Shown here: positions 36,801 through 49,515 of the stretch, in pieces
Numbering within the stretch: the stretch's first letter is position 1
How the letters are laid out: every line of letters begins with the position of its first letter
Source of the DNA: Watersipora subatra
Taxonomy: Eukaryota > Bryozoa > Gymnolaemata > Cheilostomatida > Watersiporidae
Length of the DNA: 64,000 nt
Reading direction: 5' to 3'
Assembly: GCF_963576615.1 (NCBI RefSeq)
Contig: NC_088710.1
Coordinates: forward strand, 186,001 to 250,000
The notes under the pieces: model-generated
The model's database searches: none
What the model was told of the DNA's origin: nothing
The model's input: the letters and a program-made list of their open reading frames with translations, nothing else
Position numbers and translations under genes: made by a program

Positions 36801-39800
36801 TTCCTCCAGTGCTAATAGGAGCAGCAGCATTTAGCTGTGGTAAGTACACTGAAAGTATTTACATGTAGATATAGCAAATACAGTCAAACCATTTTGGTGA
36901 AATTGATAAAGTCAAACCATTTAAATGTGGTAGATACAGTCACACTATTTAGCTGTGGTAAGTACAGTCACACTATTTAGCTGTGGTAAGTACAGTCACA
37001 CTACTTAGCTGTGGTAAGTACAGTCACACTATTTAGCTGTGGTAAGTACAGTCACACTATTTAGCTGTGGTTAGTACAGTCACACTATTTAGCTGTGGTA
37101 AGTACAGTCACACTATTTAGCTGTAGTAAGTGCAGTCACACTATTTAGCTTTAGTAAGTACAGTCACACTATTTAGCTGTGGTAAGTACAGTCACACTAA
37201 TTAGCTGTGGTAAGTACAGTCAAACAGAAGTAACCTTTTGGTTACACTCATAGAGCCGATTATTGCAAATTAGGAAAATTTGCATTTCACTCTTAGTATG
37301 ACATTTATTTTTACTGTTTTTGTTATGGTTATATTATGGTTGTATTATATTATGGCTGTATTACATTATGTTATATTATATTATGTTAAATTATATTATG
37401 GTTATATTATGTTATATTATACTATATTATGTTATATTATATTATGTTATATTATATTATGTTATATTATATTATGTTATATTATAGAAGAAAAGTTATA
37501 CAATTCAACCTCATAATGCTGTCTGGTCATTAATAGACATTCGTTCTAGACCTCTAAAGATTTAGTGTGAATGAGGGAGTTGTAAGTGTCGCTAGCCCGC
37601 TGAAGGTACATGTATTTGTTAATACATGAAAAAGTTTTCATAGTAGATAATATAAGTATAAACATAAATATTCATAGTTGTTAACAAAATTAACATACAT
37701 GTTTATAGTGGTTAATAAAATTATTAACATAAATGCTTAGTCATTAATTAAATTAATAACACATGTTTTAGTAGCTGATAAAACAGAGATCTGAACAGTT
37801 GAGCATTTTGTGTGAATATTTGAAATTTGTGTGCAATTGGATACTTGCTAGAAATCATGTAGATTTATCACTTCATAAATTATTGATCAGCCACTGAAGA
37901 CCTAACTATAAAATTTGATGCGCTTTCCTAATTTGGAGAGTTGAAACAGGCTAGCACTGCAAAGGTTGCCAAACTTATGTACAGTAGCTGTATAACAAAT
38001 GGTAGAGGTTATTATTGTTTAACTGTTAGTTCTGTAGTCTGCTTCACGTCTTGTAAAGGCAGCCAGCGCTACTTGCTGCCTAACTGCTTACATAAAATGA
38101 AGCTCATCAGCATCTCTGCATGGCTAGAAAATACCAGAAAACAATCATTCCTTTTAGACTGGGAGAAAGCTCTCAATAAGTCAACTGTTCATCACGCTCC
38201 TCCTGATCCAACAATGATTCTTCCGATGTCACTGCAGTACCTTGTGCCACCCGCTGTCTCATTTATCGGTCTGGGAGCGATATCCGCAGCTGTAATGTCT
38301 TCAGCTGATTCGTCCATTCTTTCCGCTAGCTCAATGTTTGCAAGGAATGTCTATAAGCTAACAATTCGACCAAAGGTACGAAAAATGTTTAGAAACAGGA
38401 TACGAGTGTGTTGAGTCAAGATAAGGCTATGATTGTAGTAAGAACTAGTTTGAGATGAGGTGATGATGGAAGTTGAAACACCTAAATCTTCATTCTATTT
38501 TGTAATTCTACATCATTAGGCTTACTTTGATCAAGTAGGTGAATTTTATACCATCATTAATATTAACATAACTTAATATCACATGAGCACATTTTATGTA
38601 ACACCAGCATTATTTCTCTTCTGCATATTTGAAGTATATTATGTGTCTACATGTTGACATCCCTATTATACTTTAATAAAAGTCTACGGCTCTTTTTTGC
38701 AGGCGAGTGAAAAGGAGATTGTGTGGGTCATGAGAGTTTGTGTGTTTGTTTTTGGGGCACTAGCAACTGTGATGGGCATTCTTATAAAGACTATATATGG
38801 CCTCTGGACTCTCTGCTCCGATCTTGTCTACGTAATCCTCTTTCCCCAACTCGTCTGCGTTGTTTACTGCCCATTCGTAAGCAAACTTATTATAAACTCT
38901 TTGCCTTCATTGATTGGTTACTTTACGTCATGATTACAGAGGGTAGAGACGTATGCTTATATGTGCAGGTCAACACATATGGCGCTCTCAGTGGATATAT
39001 CGTTGGTATTACCCTAAGGCTGCTAGGAGGTGAAAGTATTCTCAAACTCCCACCAGTCATCAAGTACCCTATGTATGAAGATGGAGTACAGAATTTCCCT
39101 TTCAAAACTCTCAACATGCTCATTGCATTGTTCACTGAAATCGCTGTGTCGGGTATGGTTACGTTTGATCTGCTCAGTCGTGTCATGCCAATATTACAGT
39201 CGCTGTCTGTAGTCTCTAGAATGTTCTCCATACCTGCTAGATGAGTCACGAACATTGTATTCATTTGCCTTTAGCTTTAATGAAAAGGCTGTTCGACAAG
39301 GGTACACTCTCTCCCCAACATGATTTCTTGAAAGCTGTTGTTGAAGAGCGCACAGGCAATGCTTATATTTCATCTACAAGTGGTATGGCTGATAAGACTG
39401 CAAGTAAAACAGATGTCACTCAACAGGAAGCAGATGAGGTAAACTCTATAAAACTATAAATAATCTATATACATTTTTCAAAGTTAGTCGTGCGTGTAGT
39501 CGTTCATCATTGTGATTGTCCAGCTATAGTTATTAAAACCTTGGAATGAAGAATCCGTATCGCATGAGATTTGATCTCTGAACCTCCCATTCACCAACCC
39601 GACACCTTACTAATTAAGCCACACGAGCTCAGTACATTCATCAGGCAATAAATGTCAACATATGGGAGCAAATACGCTACCGCTTTCCGTCACAATGCAA
39701 AGTGATGGTGTAACGTCATGAGAAGCTGTAGCTCTTATTAGTAAGCTTAATCAAATTGTCCTTTGGCAATGTGCCAGGCTAATAGCGAGTGGCAGGCAAC

Positions 39801-40139
39801 TCTCATTACCTCTCATTGTTTACAAGCTGATTTTAACAACCAGGCAACGCCAAGCATCCAGCTAGTTTATTTTTAAGTCTCAACTCACCTCATTAGCTTA
39901 ATTCATTTCCGATTTGGTTCACTGCATTTTATGAGCAGCCATTTTTCTAGCCAAACTTGTGTCCATCGGTTCAACAACTGGCTAAGATTAAATACCTACT
40001 GCAATTAAGTATTTTCTTATTACAGGTTGAGTTGACAGGTTATGACCCTAAGTATGGTGTGATTTATCAGGAATCTGAGTCGAAGCACCTTATGCCTCCT
40101 CAGACCATTCAACCAATCGTTCCAGCAGCAACCAACTAG
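33828..40139 (+). CDS. SLC5A7: High-affinity choline transporter 1 (SLC5A7-type Na+ symporter), 11 exons
   Basis: Exons: 33828-34002, 34842-34955, 35060-35215, 35786-35934, 36309-36494, 36710-36839, 38158-38375, 38703-38876, 38969-39152, 39275-39438, 40026-40139. The total is 1764 nt, 587 residues, with all phases consistent, and the length is close to the vertebrate protein. The product imports choline with Na+ and Cl- at cholinergic terminals, the limiting step for acetylcholine synthesis. Family-specific blocks are visible: [16 protein letters not shown] (about 60-75), [80 protein letters not shown] (about 342-361, the SLC5 Na+-site helix) and [15 protein letters not shown] putative N-glycosylation sequon NGT sits at 225-227. 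The C-terminal tail is divergent and holds YGVI (560-563), a candidate YxxPhi endocytic signal. The ATG has G at -3 and +4. I saw no AATAAA in the 500 bp after the stop. Identification is secure; the exon 9 donor (TCGG|GTATGG) is chosen by phase and homology. Confidence 0.96.
35202..35710 (+). repeat. 24-bp minisatellite seeded on the exon 3 5' splice site, about 21 units
   Basis: The unit is GTAGCCTTAGGTCAGTATTC then TATG. The first copy (GGCAGCCCTAG|GTCAGTAGTG) is the real exon 3/intron 3 boundary at 35215/35216, and later units reproduce exon end plus donor, including exact CCCTAGGTCAGT copies. It lies wholly in choline transporter intron 3, apart from the first half-unit, which is coding. 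Confidence 0.92.
36925..37228 (+). repeat. 28-bp minisatellite copied from the exon 6 5' splice site, about 11 units
   Basis: ATTTAGCTGTGGTAAGTACA, the 20 bases across the exon 6 donor (36829-36848, junction after 36839), recurs about every 28 bp. Five copies are exact and five or six have one or a few changes, separated by GTCACACT. The first, most degenerate units start about 85 bp downstream of the junction. Confidence 0.93.
37320..37490. repeat. TTATATTATG low-complexity repeat
   Basis: AT-rich 10-bp-like units in choline transporter intron 6. Open frames here are compositional artefacts. Confidence 0.8.
39555..39640 (-). mobile_element. tRNA-derived SINE head
   Basis: On the minus strand this reads as a degenerate tRNA: an A-box-like TGGCTTAATTAG (39610-39621 on the plus strand as its complement) and a B-box GATCAAATC (39568-39576), about 34 bp apart, as in internal Pol III promoters. 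It sits antisense in choline transporter intron 10. Loss of clear cloverleaf pairing, and the non-tRNA sequence that follows on both sides, favour a SINE over a functional tRNA. The tail limit is not determined. Confidence 0.55.
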
Positions 40140-42400
40140 TTAAAAAGATGGTACTGTGGGTTAGAAGACTCGAAGGGAGACTCTAAGACTCAACAATCTT
40201 AGCCAATTCGAATACCTCCTTATGAAGTAGCATTATTTTAGCTTAGAGCCTTACCCTATTCATTTTAAGTGGTCGTATAAAAACAATGGTTGGAGGTGCA
40301 GCTTGGTTAGTAGGTGTTAGTAGAGAGTTGTTAGACATTCCTTATTAGAGAGAAAGATAGAAACAATGATATATCCATCACTGGCACTATGTCAACAGCG
40401 TGCTGATCCAAGTATTCGCAGTTTCTGTTACCAAATAATTTACATGTTAAAGTGATGTGTTGTTTCACATTTAAATCACGGCAGCAAACTGTAATATCCT
40501 TAATATTCTATTGACTGTTTTTGAGTGCCGTTAGATATTTATGTACTAAATGCTGTAGAATTTATCGAGTCAGTTTTATATTTCTATAAAGAGTTTTAAG
40601 TTTCAACAAACTCAGTCCAGTGACAAATGATGGCAGAATTGACTCTGACTACCGAACAGATTATAATGGCAAAAAAACAGACGTCTTTGCTCGCATAAAA
40701 TAACAAAAAATTAGTAAACAGCTATTTGAAGAAAATCCTCTATTTATATTTAAAATGTACTACCTATGATCTGGCCTATCTGCTAAGCTTCCTACACTGC
40801 TACTGAATGTACCCAACTATAATGATATATTGTTCATGTAAATTGTGCTCAGTTGAAAACATGTTTTCGCCACGATGGTCACCTTTTATAACTCTGCCAA
40901 AGAACCAATTAGGTCGGGCTATATTGATCATCTGTGTGAATTGCAGCAGAGTTCACATATGGTGGCAGAAGTTGACAATGAAGGTCAATGTTGCTCCAAC
41001 ATTTTGAGCAGTTCTGTTGCAGATTTGTTGAAGTTTTCAACTGGTTTGGGTAAAAATGTATGATGCGCTAAAGCTACCATTGAATTCATCATAAGGCATT
41101 CTGAATTCCAGAAGTACTTTTGCTAAAGGATTAAAGCACTGCTTTAGTTGTGTGCCATGAAAGTCTGGGAAGAGCGGCTTCTTCAAGTCTTAGAATTTGT
41201 GTCTGTCTTGCAAACTAAAGACGGCCAGTTGTTATACCCTCATAGAGGCAGCATTCGTATTTGACTTCAGAGCATGCATTCAGTCTAAGGAGTTACTTTC
41301 AAAAGAGCTACTCGCTATAACAGAGTTGGAGCATAATCAAATTGTGACATTAAAAATGTCACAAGATCACATAGATTGTCTGTCTGTTCATCAGAGTTTG
41401 CAGCATGGGTGGATGTTTAGATGTGCTTAGATCTGCAATTTGTACCCTTTTTGAGCAACAAATATTTGCATCATCATCTGCTAATCGTGCTGATTCAGAT
41501 GTTAGCGGTGCCGTATTTGGTCTGAAATGGTCCACGAGGACAAGGCTTTCTGGATGATCTGTATTTTGAAAGCTCATGCGAGGACACAGATAACACATAT
41601 TTAACAGTTTGAACTCCTTTTCACTGTCATCTATGAAGACCAACATAACATACTGCACAGGAGGATACATAGAATGTAAAATGATTTAGCAATTGACCTG
41701 CGCTAAATGCACGGAACAACTGAAGGCAAGGTGTTGTCCTTCCTCACTCTTTTTAGACCATCATGTACTGTATATTCAACACTACCTCTACCATATACAA
41801 CGCACTTAGTAGGAGCCAAAGACAGGAGGATCTTACATAACCCATCCAAAGCCTTGTTCAACGCGCTTCAACTGGTGAAATTAATATTTTGTTCCATCTT
41901 CAGAGAGAGAACATAGGACAGCTCCATAAACTTTAAACTCCTATCTTGAAGGCTATATTAGAAGGCAGCAGAGCGGTGCTCTTCTCTCATCGGTTGAGCA
42001 TGATAACTAGCTGCAGGAAAAGTTTCTCATGGCTACCCTTTGGCAAAACACATTCTAGCTCACTCATTAAGCTCTGTATGCAGTAACATGGCAAGGTATC
42101 TATAGGGGAGATACGCATGTAACAATCTAGTGACAAAAACTACCAATCTCGAGTCTCAGTCATTGATGGTTTATTTATCTCATATCCATTTAAATTGTGT
42201 TAAAATTATATTTTGTGGTAACTGGAAGGCAGATACTGTACTATATTTTATGTGAATATTTGTTAATTTGTTTGCAGTCTGTATTAGTCATTGTAATATA
42301 TGACAGGTGAGAATATGGGGTGTGTATGTGTGTGTTTGACTGACTAAACAACAACTGACCTCAAGTTAGTAACAGCTATATAGGATAATACAATATTATT
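40140..42400. other. 3' flank of choline transporter; no further gene recognised
   Basis: The stretch probably includes the transporter 3' UTR. Several short open frames (for example 40875-41063 plus, 41359-41670 minus) show no family resemblance or splice support that I can defend. Confidence 0.45.
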
Positions 42401-43280
42401 GACCGTAGCTATACAGGATAATACAGAATAATAGACTAGCTATACAGGATAATACAGGATAATAGACCAGCTATACAGGATAATACAGGATAATACAGGA
42501 TAATAAACTAGCTATAGAGGATAATACAGGATAATAGACTAGCTATACAGGATAATACAGGATAATAGACTAGCTATACAGGATAATACAGGATAATAGA
42601 CTAGCTATACAGGATAATACAGGATAATAGACTAGCTATAGAGGATAATACAGGGTAATAGACTAGCTATACAGGATAATACAGGATAATAGACTAGCTA
42701 TAGAGGATAATACAGAATAATAGACTAGCTATACAGGATAATACAAGATAATAGACTAGCTTTACAGGATAATGCAGAATAATAGACCAGCTATACGGGA
42801 TAATACAGGGTAATAGACTAGCTATACGGGATAATACAGGATAATAGACCAGCTATAAAAGATAATACAGGATAATAGACTAGCTATACAGGATAATACA
42901 GGATAATAGACTAGCTATACAGGATAATACAGGATAATAGACTAGCTATACAGGATAATACAGGATAATAGACTAGCTATACAGGATAATACAGGATAAT
43001 AGACTAGCTATACAGGATAATACAGGGTAATAGACTAGCCATACAGGATAATACAGGATAATAGACCAGCTATAAAGGATAATACAGGATAATAGACTAG
43101 CTATACAGGATAATACAGGAAAATAGACTAGCTATACAGGATAATACAGGATAATAGACTAGCTATATAGGATAATACAGGATAATAGACTATAGTTATA
43201 CAGGATAATACAGAATAATAGACTAGCTATAGAGGATAATACAGGATAATAGACTAGCTATATAGGATAATACATAGTAA
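42400..43280. repeat. 31-bp minisatellite, about 28 units
   Basis: The unit is ACTAGCTATACAGGATAATA then CAGGATAATAG, itself an internal duplication of ACAGGATAAT. Variants (agagg, acggg, agaat) are scattered. Confidence 0.93.
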
Positions 43281-44079
43281 TGACTTAAGCAGTATCGGTC
43301 ACACAAATATGTAAAATATAGTTTGCATGGATTACAACATGTGATGACTTGATAACAATTTTCCAGGCATTTATTTCCAGATATCGTGTATAAATTATTG
43401 AAGATATGTGAAACTTTCTACAAATATGAAAGAGTAATCTGTACAAGCTATTGTAGAAATTCTAATTTCCATCTTTCTGTTCATACATGTTGTTATTGCA
43501 ATGTAATTGAGTCAACTTTTAATACTTAAAAATAAAATGTTGTAGTGTTGAAATTCCTGGACTGGTATGTGAATAGATTTACACATACTATAGAACTTGT
43601 AGTATGCATAAATGTCTATTACCACTGATCATATTAGCATTATTAATTTATTACCATTATCTGTCTTTTACCGTTGATCGTTGGTTACATTACTTAGGCA
43701 TGCTGCCTTAATCTAGCACAAATAGTGTAAGAGCTTAATTATGTTTTAAATAATGATGTGAATTGTTATCAATTTTGAGAGGTCAGCAACTTTTCGCTGC
43801 GAATTTGGTAATATGAAATGTGGAAGTAGATTTTATGTGTGCAAATGCAAAGTTATCTTTATAATAAAATGTTTTTGAACTTCAAATTGACATCTAAAAT
43901 ACAATTATAAGTGGCGAGAGGACTCTTTACAGCTACACTGAAACCGTCAAGCTCCTTAGATTTTATTTACGAAATGGCATGCATCTAGGTAGAGGTAATG
44001 TGTAGTTTTTCCGATTGTATGTCTGAAAACATAGCTTTTACTGCAAGTTGTTTGTTTTAATAAGCAGCTCATTCAAAAA

Positions 44080-44979
44080 TGGGGGACCATCACCTATGTT
44101 CACAAAGATTCTAACCACTCGCCTAACATCATTAAAATTATACTACTGGCAATTAACAAAAGACTCTCAGAAATTTCATCAGAAGAAAATGCCTTCAGCA
44201 AAGCTGCCCCTATTTATCAGGAAGTATTAGCAAAGAGCGGATACCAACACAAGCTAGAATTCTCCTCACCTAGAGCTCAACAACTAAAGGCAAGAAATAG
44301 ACAAAGAAAGAGAAATACAATCTGGTATAACCCCCCTTACAGCAACACCGTACACACCAACATCGAGAAAACTTTCTTCAAATTAATCGATGAAGAATTT
44401 TCCACTGACCACCAGCTACACAAAATCTGTAACAGAAATATTATAAAACTAAGCTATAGCTGCATGAACAATGTGAAACAGGCAATCAACTTTCACAATC
44501 AGAAGCTACTATCACTGAACAATCAAGAAACAACTAATCCTGGCTGCAATTGCAGAAATAAGAACACCTGCCCATTACCAGACAATTGCCTAGCAAAATC
44601 AGTGATATACCAGGTAAACGTAACAACCACCGATAACAAAAAACCTGTAGCCACATGTGTAGGGCTAACCGAAAACAGCTTCAAAACTAGATATAGCCAT
44701 CACAAATTGACATTCAAAGACATTTTTAAACCCCACTCTACCGAGCTAAGCAGCTACATATGGGACCTCAAAGAAAGCAGCACCGACTATCACATAACTT
44801 GGAAGATTTTATCACACGCCAAGCCTTACTCTAAAAACAGCGGAAATTGCAAGTTATATACTTTGGAAAAATATTTCATCATTTACAGACCTGAGAAGGC
44901 AACTCTAAACAAACGTAGTGAACTAATATCTACCTGTAAACATTCTAAGAAAGATCTTTTACGAAATAGCGTTACATAA
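44080..44979 (+). mobile_element. Penelope-like retroelement, 3' fragment with GIY-YIG nuclease
   Basis: A single open frame of about 300 codons ends at TAA 44977-44979. It begins inside the element (ITYVHKDSNHSPNIIK), runs through the IWYNPPYS...KLSYSCMNN block typical of the linker after the reverse transcriptase, then a cysteine cluster (CNCRNKNTCPLPDNCL) and a GIY-YIG endonuclease (VIYQV, TCVGLTENSFKTRYSHH). The reverse transcriptase core is missing, as expected from 5' truncation on insertion. The reading frame itself is undamaged, which suggests a fairly recent copy. This matches the canonical RT-plus-GIY-YIG architecture of Penelope-like elements; mobility is lost. Confidence 0.85.
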
Positions 44980-45249
44980 TAGACCCCATCCATTTAGCTT
45001 TTAATACCTGAGCTTATATTTCAGTTTACCAGCTAATACAGAACTTCATGTATAGTCCTCACTGAGCATTTTATCTGATGAGTGTTACACACCTTTTGTG
45101 TTATATAGAACTTTTAGTAATTTTTATGCTTCGTCAAATTTTAATAAATTTCTTACCAAATTTATAGTAAGCTCTGCTTTAGTATTGAGCACTTTATGCT
45201 GACTTTTAGCCTATACTTTATTGTAAAAGTTTCAAAATAATTATAACAA

Positions 45250-45656
45250 ACAAGATGACGACATGCTTTCATTAGGTTGGAAATCAATGTATCACCTTCG
45301 TCATAATCACTCCATAGCTTCATCAACCCTCCCTCAACTGTCTTAGATGATTTTTCAGCCCTTTTTGTGTTTTTTTGCTGATTTGAGTTTCTCATTGATT
45401 ACAGTGAATAATGTAGAGATTTGAGCACCATTGCTAAATACCCTGAGGTGGAACTGCCGGTGCCACCCTTCTACCTCGTTGGTGGTTCTTGTAGGACTCG
45501 TGAACTGAGCCCATGAATGGGTGGCCATATAGTCGATGTCATCCACAAAAACCTGATATACTCAGCAAATCCTTCGTCTGTCATCTCTGTTTGCCAGCCT
45601 AGACCACCATCTTTGAATAGAGTAGCAAACCCTAATGTCTGTACCTTTCTGTGCAC
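45250..45656 (-). pseudogene. MULE-like transposase remnant
   Basis: On the minus strand, three overlapping frames together give HRKVQTLGFATLFKDGG, then DDIDYMATHSWAQF, then RTTNEVEGWHRQFH. RTNN-x-VEGWH is a hallmark of MULE-domain transposase-derived proteins, and the order agrees with that family. Shifts between frames near 45540 and 45360 mean it is broken. It begins about 270 bp after the Penelope-like fragment and is not related to it. Confidence 0.6.
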
Positions 45657-45659
45657 AGT

Positions 45660-47640
45660 TTGGGTTCAGTGAAAATGGGATCCATGCATTGGTACATTAT
45701 ACATGTATATGGCTTTGGGGGCTTTCCATAAACTTGTTGGGCAAGTAATAAATTAGTTTTGTTGTCATGTTGCAAAAAGATCAGCCTTGTTTAATAAAAC
45801 CAAATGGTTTCTATATTCTCATGTAGTCTGCGGTTTATTGGAATTTCGCAATAATATGTTGTTTTTTTCAACAGCACTTGCCTGTTGAAGTAACTTTCCT
45901 GTTTTATATACATATTGTGGGAATAGCAGTATCATACAATTAGCAATATGCATGTTATCTAATATATCAAGCTAGACAAAGTCAATTACATAATGATACT
46001 TTTTAATATTCTCTAGAACATGTTGCTTTTTCATGTCCTTCTAGTCTACTTTGTAGAACATCTGTCGATCGGGTGAGGATGATAACAGCCAGAAGAAAGA
46101 TATATGGCAATGTGTTATTGACGTACAAATACTACCATTTCCAGATGTACCACTGACATGATGGTGCTAATATGCGATTAATGAAAAAATTGAAAAATCA
46201 ATCTGCACTGGATGTTTGTATTTTTTTGCAGAATAAATTTTAAACTCGTAATTTATCTGCTGATTCAATTGATGAATTGAGAAAACTTCAGCAAGTGAAA
46301 ATACTACTGGAATGTGTATTTAGCATATGAACTGTAGTCGGTGTAAAATTGGCGTAATCCCTCTAAATTATACATCGGAAATCTATGTTAAAACAGCCAA
46401 CTTATGAGATATCCATATTAAGATTCTCTGTCATAACTCTTTCTCTTCTTGTGAACTCCGATCTATCAATGTTTTTGTCAGCATCCTGGTAAATAATATA
46501 TAATATATTTATTAGCATACTTAAGTGGGTAATATAGTAACACTGTAATAAAATTAATATATTTGAAGTATGAGTGGTAGTTGGAAGCTATTTATATCTT
46601 TGATTTACCAGGTTTTGGCTATTGATAAAACAGTTTTGCAAAATTTAACTGCCAAAACTCTTTTACATATTACAAGTGAGTGTAAAGGGCAAACAATTCA
46701 TCATAATTACATTTATTTGGCTCTATATTTAAAGATGTATATATAGAAACGCTAACATTTACTAATTGAGCAAACCATCCTTTTATCTGTTGGCATTCGC
46801 TTACAACCTACTGTATGTACATACTAGCCATATGGATTTGATCACATGAGAGTTGTCTTAATAATGATTTGACAACTCCTTAACACGGACACCAAATGCT
46901 GCACTATTCAGTTGAGATACGTTATATTGTAATAGCATTGTGATAGATTTATCATGTAGAGACATTCAAACGATTTCCCTAAAAATGCATAAACGATGAT
47001 CTCAACCAGCTGTGAAGGAAGCTCTATGCAAGAGTAGGACATAATGTTAGACAATAGAAGACAAACAAACACCTCCAAATGTATGCCATGATATATTAGC
47101 TGACAATTGAGTATCACTTTTTGTGATAGGCCGCCCATAGTATATAGAAATATTCAGCTATCGATGTGTGTTTGTATGTACGGTATAAGACTAACAACTT
47201 AAAAAATCAATTCACCTATTTTTTGCTTTATGACTCATTAAAATATAGTTTTAACCTTAGAAACAGTTTTTACTCTGTGGTAAATGAACAGCTTTTAAAA
47301 CTACCATGATCCCAATAATCTACTCAAAGTAGATTTATATATTTTGTTTGATGACCATAAAATGAAAACATTGCTTTGCACCCTCATCATTACATGTGCT
47401 TGTCACGCAATTTTATACTTTTTTAGCATTATTGATTTGTGTGTTTTAATTCTTAGTTAAAAGTGTATGTGCGTGTCCCTGTGTATACATATATATGTAT
47501 AGCTATAGCACATATATACTATATATGCTGTATACTATATATGTATATACATACTGTATACATACTTATACTTTTTTAGCCGTATTGTACTTTACTTACT
47601 GATGTATTTTTCGTGTAGAAGGGATAACAAGATCTGATCT
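45660..47640. other. No feature recognised
   Basis: AT-rich unique sequence with no supported exon, RNA gene or repeat; only short TATATG runs near 47490-47570. Confidence 0.5.
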
Positions 47641-47654
47641 AAAGATACTTTATT

Positions 47655-48190
47655 TACATATACAATACATCCACACATATATACAATACATTCACACACA
47701 TAAACAATACATCCACACACATATACAATACATCCACACACATATACAATACATCCACACACATGTACGATACATCCAGACACATATACGATACATCCAC
47801 ACACATATACGATACATCCACACACATATACAATACATCCACACACATCTACAATACATCCACACACATATACAATACATCCACACACATATACAATACA
47901 TTCACACACATAAACAATACATCCACACACATATACAATACATCTACACACATATACAATACATCCACACACACATATACAATACATTCACACACATAAA
48001 CAATACATCCACGCAAATATACAATACATCCACGCACATATACAATACATCCACACACATATACACTACATCCACACACATATACGATACATCCACACAC
48101 ATATACGATACATCCACACACATATACAATACATCCACACACATACAATACATCCACACTCATATACAAAACATCCACACACACACACAT
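47655..48190. repeat. 21-bp minisatellite (ACAATACATCCACACACATAT), about 25 units
   Basis: Near-identical units with acgata, tctaca and cattcaca variants. The multiple-of-three length makes all six frames largely open, giving cysteine/valine/tyrosine repeats on the minus strand; these are artefacts. Confidence 0.93.
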
Positions 48191-48264
48191 CCAAAACATA
48201 CATTCATCATGTCATTCTTTCTTTTATACATTACACAGTTGGCCACAGTTAGAGTAGGTGTAAT

Positions 48265-48362
48265 ATCTTAGATCGTAGGTATAATCATAGAGTTATCTCC
48301 CCCAGATAAATGGGAATAACACGGGAGATAACTCTATGGGTATAATCTCCCAGCCTACGATG
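48265..48362. repeat. Short inverted repeat (GAGTTATCTCCC arms)
   Basis: ATCGTAGG and ATAGAGTTATCTCCC on the left face their complements GGGAGATAACTCTAT and CCTACGAT on the right across a short spacer, giving a small imperfect hairpin element. Confidence 0.6.
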
Positions 48363-48714
48363 TTACCGTTGATACCTACCGTATGCTACCTACCTAGACT
48401 CGCTAATGCATAGCCTGTCCACGTAATTTTACCACATTCTCCACCCCTAAATGTAGCTCAGATATGGAAAACATCAAAATGCTACATCGGTAGAGTAAAT
48501 TTCATGGTGAGATATAATACAGGCTGTGAGAACGGTTAATGCTACCTAATATACTGTTAGAACTAGTATACCGGTAATAGGTAGATAATATAGGCTGTTA
48601 ATCTGGCGTAACTTTATCGTTGTCCCGTGTTGACGTTTCGTTTTATATTTTTGCTGAGCGGAAACAAGGCTGTCCAATAGCCTTCAACCTCTGCTTGATT
48701 CGTCTTTTCATCTA

Positions 48715-49515
48715 GATTGGATCGGTGTCGTATAGTTTCACAGAGTCTCGTGACCAAAAGCCGAAAACAAAAACGCTTGATTCCAAACAAACCCGGTCGA
48801 CATACTGATATCTAATGGAATATTCTTACCTCGCTCTCAACATCTCACTCTTTTGCATTTACTTTACTTTATTACAAAAAATAATTGTAGTTTCTTGTAG
48901 GGAATTTTTTTCAAGTGGTGTATAATACAACAATCAATTTCTGAGCGACTGCCAATGGGAGTAATTTTTGTTGGTTAGTGTTGCGGCCTCTCCAATATAA
49001 CTTATATAAAACAATAATGGGCGCGGCTTGTTTGTTTGGAGCCGTGTGAGCTCCGATATGCGCATCCGTTATTAGCAAAACTCGGTGAAGTTATACAGCT
49101 CTGTACTGGCAGAGTCATATAGCTTTAAAAAGTCTCGCGACCAAAACCAGAAACAAAAACGTCCGATTCCAAACAAACCGTATCGACATACTGATCTCTA
49201 ATGGAATTTTCATACCTCGCTCTCAATACCGCTCTTTTTTGCATTTACTTTACGTTTTTACAAAAACGTTATTAGGAGCTTTTTGTAGGAAATTTTGTTT
49301 TCTTTCAAATGATTTGTGATACAACAATCAATTTTAAAGCGACTGCTAATGGGAGTAGTTTTTGTTGATTAACGTTGCGGCCTCTCCATTATAACTTACC
49401 GGTATATAAAAATAGTAGGCGTGGCCTGTTTGTTTGGAATCGAGCGAGCTCCGTATACGCTTCTGTTGGTCGCGGGACTCTGTGAAACTAAACGGCTCTG
49501 GATTGGATAGAAACA
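48715..49515. mobile_element. Two adjacent, related TIR elements of about 370-400 bp
   Basis: Copy 1 (about 48715-49095) and copy 2 (about 49095-49515) share their interior (TCTAATGGAAT, ACCTCGCTCTCAA, CTTTTTTGCATTTACTTTAC, GCGGCCTCTCCA-T-TAACTTA). The outer ends are inverted: TAGTTTCACAGAGTCTCGTGA at the left faces its complement in GGTCGCGGGACTCTGTGAAACTA at the right, and GATTCCAAACAAAC faces GTTTGTTTGGAATC. No transposase is present. Confidence 0.65.

Noticed and set aside
39555-39640. Functional tRNA gene
   Set aside because: A and B boxes are present, but I could not form a convincing acceptor stem or anticodon arm; a SINE is the better reading.
47592-48199. Cysteine-rich frames on the minus strand
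   Set aside because: They are products of a 21-bp repeat; the unit length keeps frames open without selection.
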